DNA from: Deltaproteobacteria bacterium
GTDB lineage: Bacteria; Desulfobacterota; Desulfuromonadia; Geobacterales; Geobacteraceae
Direction of reading: 5' to 3'
Assembly: GCA_021848385.1 (NCBI GenBank)
Contig: JAJZUQ010000010.1
Coordinates: 1-64,000, forward strand
DNA length: 64,000 nt
Position 1 is the stretch's first letter. Each line of letters begins with the position of its first letter. Below are positions 61,607-64,000 of the stretch, piece after piece. A program made the position numbers and the translations under genes. A model generated the notes under the pieces. The model had not been told where the DNA came from. It did no database searches and was given only the letters and a program-made list of their open reading frames with translations.

Positions 61607-61985
61607 CCCCGCCGCATACCTTCCCCACCGCTATCCGTTTCTCCATCTCGACCGGGTCGTCGCCCTGGAATCGGGTGTCAGTGCCACCGGTACGATCGGG
61701 ATCACTGCCGACAGTTTTGCCTGCCCGCCGATCCTCCTCGTGGAGGCCATGGCTCAATTGGGGGGTATCGCTGCCGGCCAGGAGGAGGGGAGCATGGGTA
61801 TTCTGGCCGCCCTGGACCGGGTGGAGTTGCCGGCGTACGTTTCGCCGGGTACCGGTGTAAGGGTTACGGCCCGGATCGTCAAGACCTTCGGTACCCTCTT
61901 CCTTGTGGAGGGTGAGGCGCGGGATGGAGAGCGGCTTCTGGCCCGGGCGGAGCTGACGCTGGCGGTGATGAAAGGTGAAGATTGA
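61566..61985 (+). CDS. 3-hydroxyacyl-ACP dehydratase (FabZ/hotdog type)
   Basis: This 139-aa hotdog protein carries YLPHRYPFLHLDRV (catalytic His) and CPPILLVEAMAQLGG (catalytic Glu), the FabZ pair. It dehydrates the 3-hydroxyacyl intermediate. The chosen ATG at 61566 lies 41 bp inside the end of the upstream gene. The longer track ORF is not plausible upstream of this. LolA-like gene follows directly. Confidence 0.88.
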   Translation: MRSGSGEATLLNPDPAAYLPHRYPFLHLDRVVALESGVSATGTIGITADSFACPPILLVEAMAQLGGIAAGQEEGSMGILAALDRVELPAYVSPGTGVRVTARIVKTFGTLFLVEGEARDGERLLARAELTLAVMKGED

Positions 61986-61987
61986 CG

Positions 61988-62599
61988 ATGAAAAAGATTT
62001 TGATCCTCTTACTTATAACGTTCAACGTTACGGCGGCTCCCGCCCAGGCCGTGCCGGACAGGAAGGCCCTGGAGGGGCTTGAGGTCTTGCGACGGGGCTT
62101 TGCGGAGCTCACTGACTTCACCGCCGAGATCACCCAGGAGAAGCACCTGGCGCTCATGAAACAGAAGATGGTTTCCCGGGGGATGATACGCTTCCGGAAG
62201 CCCGGCACCTTCTACATGGAGCTCTATCCTCCCCATGGGAGCCGGTTGCTCATGCAGGACAACGTGCTGTCCATCCGACTGACGGATCAGGGGACTATCG
62301 ACCGGATGGTGCTCCCGCCGGAACAGAGCCTGACGAAGTGGATGGCCTTCCTCTCCCGCCCCATCACCACTCTCCCCGAAGGGATGGGGGTCAAGGGGGT
62401 GCTCCAGGGGAACAGCTGGACAGTTCACATCCTTCCCGCCGGCACAGGGGGGGTGAAGGAGTTGCAGATCACCTTCGATCTGGAGGGGCGGATCAAACGG
62501 CTCGCCATTGAGGAACGGAACCGGGACCGGACCGTCATCAGGTTCACCTCCATGCGCCGGAACGTGGGTCTGAAGGAGAAGGATTTTCGGCTGAACTGA
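61988..62599 (+). CDS. LolA-like outer-membrane lipoprotein carrier
   Basis: This protein of about 203 aa has a Sec signal (MKKILILLLITFNVTAAPAQA) and a LolA-like beta fold (LTDFTAEITQEKHLALMKQK, RGMIRFRKPGTFYMELYPP). Periplasmic carriers of this kind occur in aryl polyene clusters and probably shuttle the lipid product to the outer membrane, not lipoproteins. The ATG at 61988 is preferred to TTG at 61982. It starts two bases after the dehydratase stop. Confidence 0.83.
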   Translation: MKKILILLLITFNVTAAPAQAVPDRKALEGLEVLRRGFAELTDFTAEITQEKHLALMKQKMVSRGMIRFRKPGTFYMELYPPHGSRLLMQDNVLSIRLTDQGTIDRMVLPPEQSLTKWMAFLSRPITTLPEGMGVKGVLQGNSWTVHILPAGTGGVKELQITFDLEGRIKRLAIEERNRDRTVIRFTSMRRNVGLKEKDFRLN

Positions 62600-62648
62600 G
62601 GACCATGCAGATTTGCCATCCCATACAGCAGGAAGATTCGAGGTCACT

Positions 62649-64000
62649 ATGAACGGAACCGGCAAAGGGCCGTGCTATTTCCCCTACGACATCCAGATAA
62701 GGGGAACCCTGTGGGGACTTCTGGAGTTGGATGACGCGGCACGGGAGGTCGGGGGAGGGAACGTCCCCCGGATCATGTTTTTCCGCCGTCTGGCAGAGCG
62801 CCTGGGTCACTACTCCGGTCAGCCGGTCCAGGCAGGGCTCCTCAACCTCTATGCCCTGTACCTGAAAGCCCTGCGTTACCTGGTTGATGTCACCGAGAAG
62901 CAGAAGCCGGGACTGCTGGAAGAGGGGCTGGAGACTGCCGGATTCCCCTGTGGATCGGCGGAGCTGGCCCGCCTTCTGGAGGGGTTTGGCGACTGTTTTC
63001 CCTGTGGCGACCTCCTGAGCGGAGCTGCCCCCGACCCGGCAGCGTGGCTCGCTGGTGACGGCCCGGGGCACGGCCGGAAAAAACTCGGGGTCAAGGAATT
63101 GCTCCTCCTCCGTGCTGTCGTCGAGAACCCCGCCCTGGCAACATTCCGGGAGGTGCTGGACGACAGCGAGCTGGAGGCACACTCTGGTTACCGCTCCGCC
63201 ATCGAAGCCCTTGAGAGGGCGCTGACCAAGGCCGGGCCGGTAGCCCCCTTTGCCCTTACTCTCCCCGAACTGCTGCGCGCCCCTGTCAAGGCGTCACCCC
63301 ATTCCCTGGAAGGGCAGATGGAGTATATCCGCACCCATTGGGGCTCTCTTCTCCCTTCCGGTCTGATAGCAGAGCTGGCGGCTGCCTTTGCCGTGCTGGC
63401 GGAAGAGGGACGGATGTTCGCCCCCCGGGGCGAGCCGGGTGGCGCTGACGTGCTGGAATTCCTGAAGGGACGGCGGCACGGGAAGGGGGGGGACGACTAC
63501 CCGGAGTACGAGCGGTTCTCCCGCGACGCCGACTGGATGGCCAACGTGGTGATGCTCGCCAAGATGACCTACGTCTGGCTCGACCAGCTCTCCCGCAAGT
63601 ACCAGCGCCCCCTCCACCGCCTTGACCAGGTGCCGGACGAGGAACTTGACCTCCTTGCCCGCTGGGGATTCACCTCCCTCTGGCTCATCGGGTTATGGGA
63701 ACGTTCCCCCGCCTCCCAGAAGATCAAGCAGATCGCCGGCAACCCTGATGCCATCTCCTCCGCCTACTCCCTCTACGACTACGTCATTGCCCACGATCTG
63801 GGTGGCGAGGAGGCCCTTGCGAACCTGAAGGAGCGCTGCCGCCAGCGGGGCATCCGCCTGGCAAGCGACATGGTCCCGAACCATACCGGTCTCTTTTCCC
63901 GCTGGACCGTTGAGCATCCCGACTGGTTCGTCCAGCTGGAGTACCCGCCGTATCCTGCCTACACCTTCAACGGTCCGGACCTCTCTTTTTCTCCCGAGAT
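62649..64000 (+). CDS. GH13 (alpha-amylase family) glycosidase, 3' truncated
   Basis: The open frame from ATG 62649 runs to the window edge (450 codons seen), which is why it is not in the track. The first 300 or so residues form a helical domain that I do not recognise. From about residue 320 a GH13 barrel begins: YQRPLHRLDQVPDEELDLLARWGFTSLWLIGLWERSPASQKIKQ and SAYSLYDYVIAHDLGGEEAL, then region I as DMVPNHTG. Further regions lie outside. It may act on glycogen or alpha-glucans, or on the sugar of the cluster product. There are 49 bp between it and the LolA-like gene. Confidence 0.75.
   Translation, partial: MNGTGKGPCYFPYDIQIRGTLWGLLELDDAAREVGGGNVPRIMFFRRLAERLGHYSGQPVQAGLLNLYALYLKALRYLVDVTEKQKPGLLEEGLETAGFPCGSAELARLLEGFGDCFPCGDLLSGAAPDPAAWLAGDGPGHGRKKLGVKELLLLRAVVENPALATFREVLDDSELEAHSGYRSAIEALERALTKAGPVAPFALTLPELLRAPVKASPHSLEGQMEYIRTHWGSLLPSGLIAELAAAFAVLAEEGRMFAPRGEPGGADVLEFLKGRRHGKGGDDYPEYERFSRDADWMANVVMLAKMTYVWLDQLSRKYQRPLHRLDQVPDEELDLLARWGFTSLWLIGLWERSPASQKIKQIAGNPDAISSAYSLYDYVIAHDLGGEEALANLKERCRQRGIRLASDMVPNHTGLFSRWTVEHPDWFVQLEYPPYPAYTFNGPDLSFSPE

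Noticed and set aside
1-64000. CRISPR arrays, rRNA genes or complete insertion sequences
   Set aside because: I saw no regularly spaced direct repeats, no rRNA sequence and no transposase ORF. The only recombinase is the island integrase.

Overview
The window looks like the chromosome of a Geobacter-like member of the Desulfuromonadales. It is GC-rich and carries seven- and twelve-heme c-type cytochromes beside a cytochrome b, sensor proteins with CXXCH heme motifs in their periplasmic domains, sigma54-dependent regulators, an RpoH gene behind a CIRCE operator, and pyruvate phosphate dikinase. From memory, the order glyQ-glyS-ppdK-thi-cytochromes resembles Geobacter sulfurreducens. That is recollection and not a search result.

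Layout. Positions 1-4.2 kb are the right end of an accessory region: a HEPN-like protein, an AbiEi/AbiEii-like type IV toxin-antitoxin pair behind a symmetrical four-half-site operator, and a tyrosine recombinase. From 4.3 to 18.1 kb lie a GAF/sigma54 regulator, a 616-aa protein of unknown function, an MBL-fold hydrolase, a large NAD-glutamate dehydrogenase, metX behind a SAM-I riboswitch, a diguanylate cyclase, rpoH with CIRCE, and a small exported protein. From 18.3 to 36.5 kb is housekeeping: ilvE, a ferredoxin pair, clpB, ispE, tRNA-Gln, prs, the L25/Ctc gene, pth, ychF, rpsF-rpsR-DUF2232-rplI, mutM, glyQ-glyS and ppdK. From 36.5 to 40.4 kb are a 48-codon zinc-ribbon gene with an in-frame UGA, an FAA hydrolase, a radical SAM protein, and thiS-thiG-thiE behind a TPP riboswitch.

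From 40.5 to 49.9 kb lies a cytochrome bc-type (Cbc-like) electron-transfer locus. It has a sigma54-promoter operon of three small paralogous membrane proteins, a receiver domain lacking its phosphoacceptor, a heptaheme cytochrome with an EF-hand, and a cytochrome b. A separately promoted dodecaheme 'nanowire' cytochrome and two membrane proteins follow. A divergent NtrC-type regulator and a heme-sensing histidine kinase probably control the operon.

From 50.1 kb to the end is a long, tightly coupled operon that looks like a dedicated type II fatty acid/polyketide pathway: ACP, FabD-like acyltransferase, ketosynthase plus chain-length-factor-like partner, ketoreductase, dehydratase and thioesterase. 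With it are three radical SAM enzymes (two with an apparent B12-binding domain), an LpxL-type acyltransferase, a glycosyltransferase, a polysaccharide deacetylase and a LolA-like carrier. The set suggests an envelope lipid or polyene-like glycolipid of unknown structure. A truncated GH13-type glycosidase gene closes the window.

The two observations I find most worth pursuing are the candidate small selenoprotein at 36495-36641 (own promoter, strong RBS, terminator, and a hairpin with a GGU loop just after the UGA) and the B12/radical-SAM type II FAS cluster.
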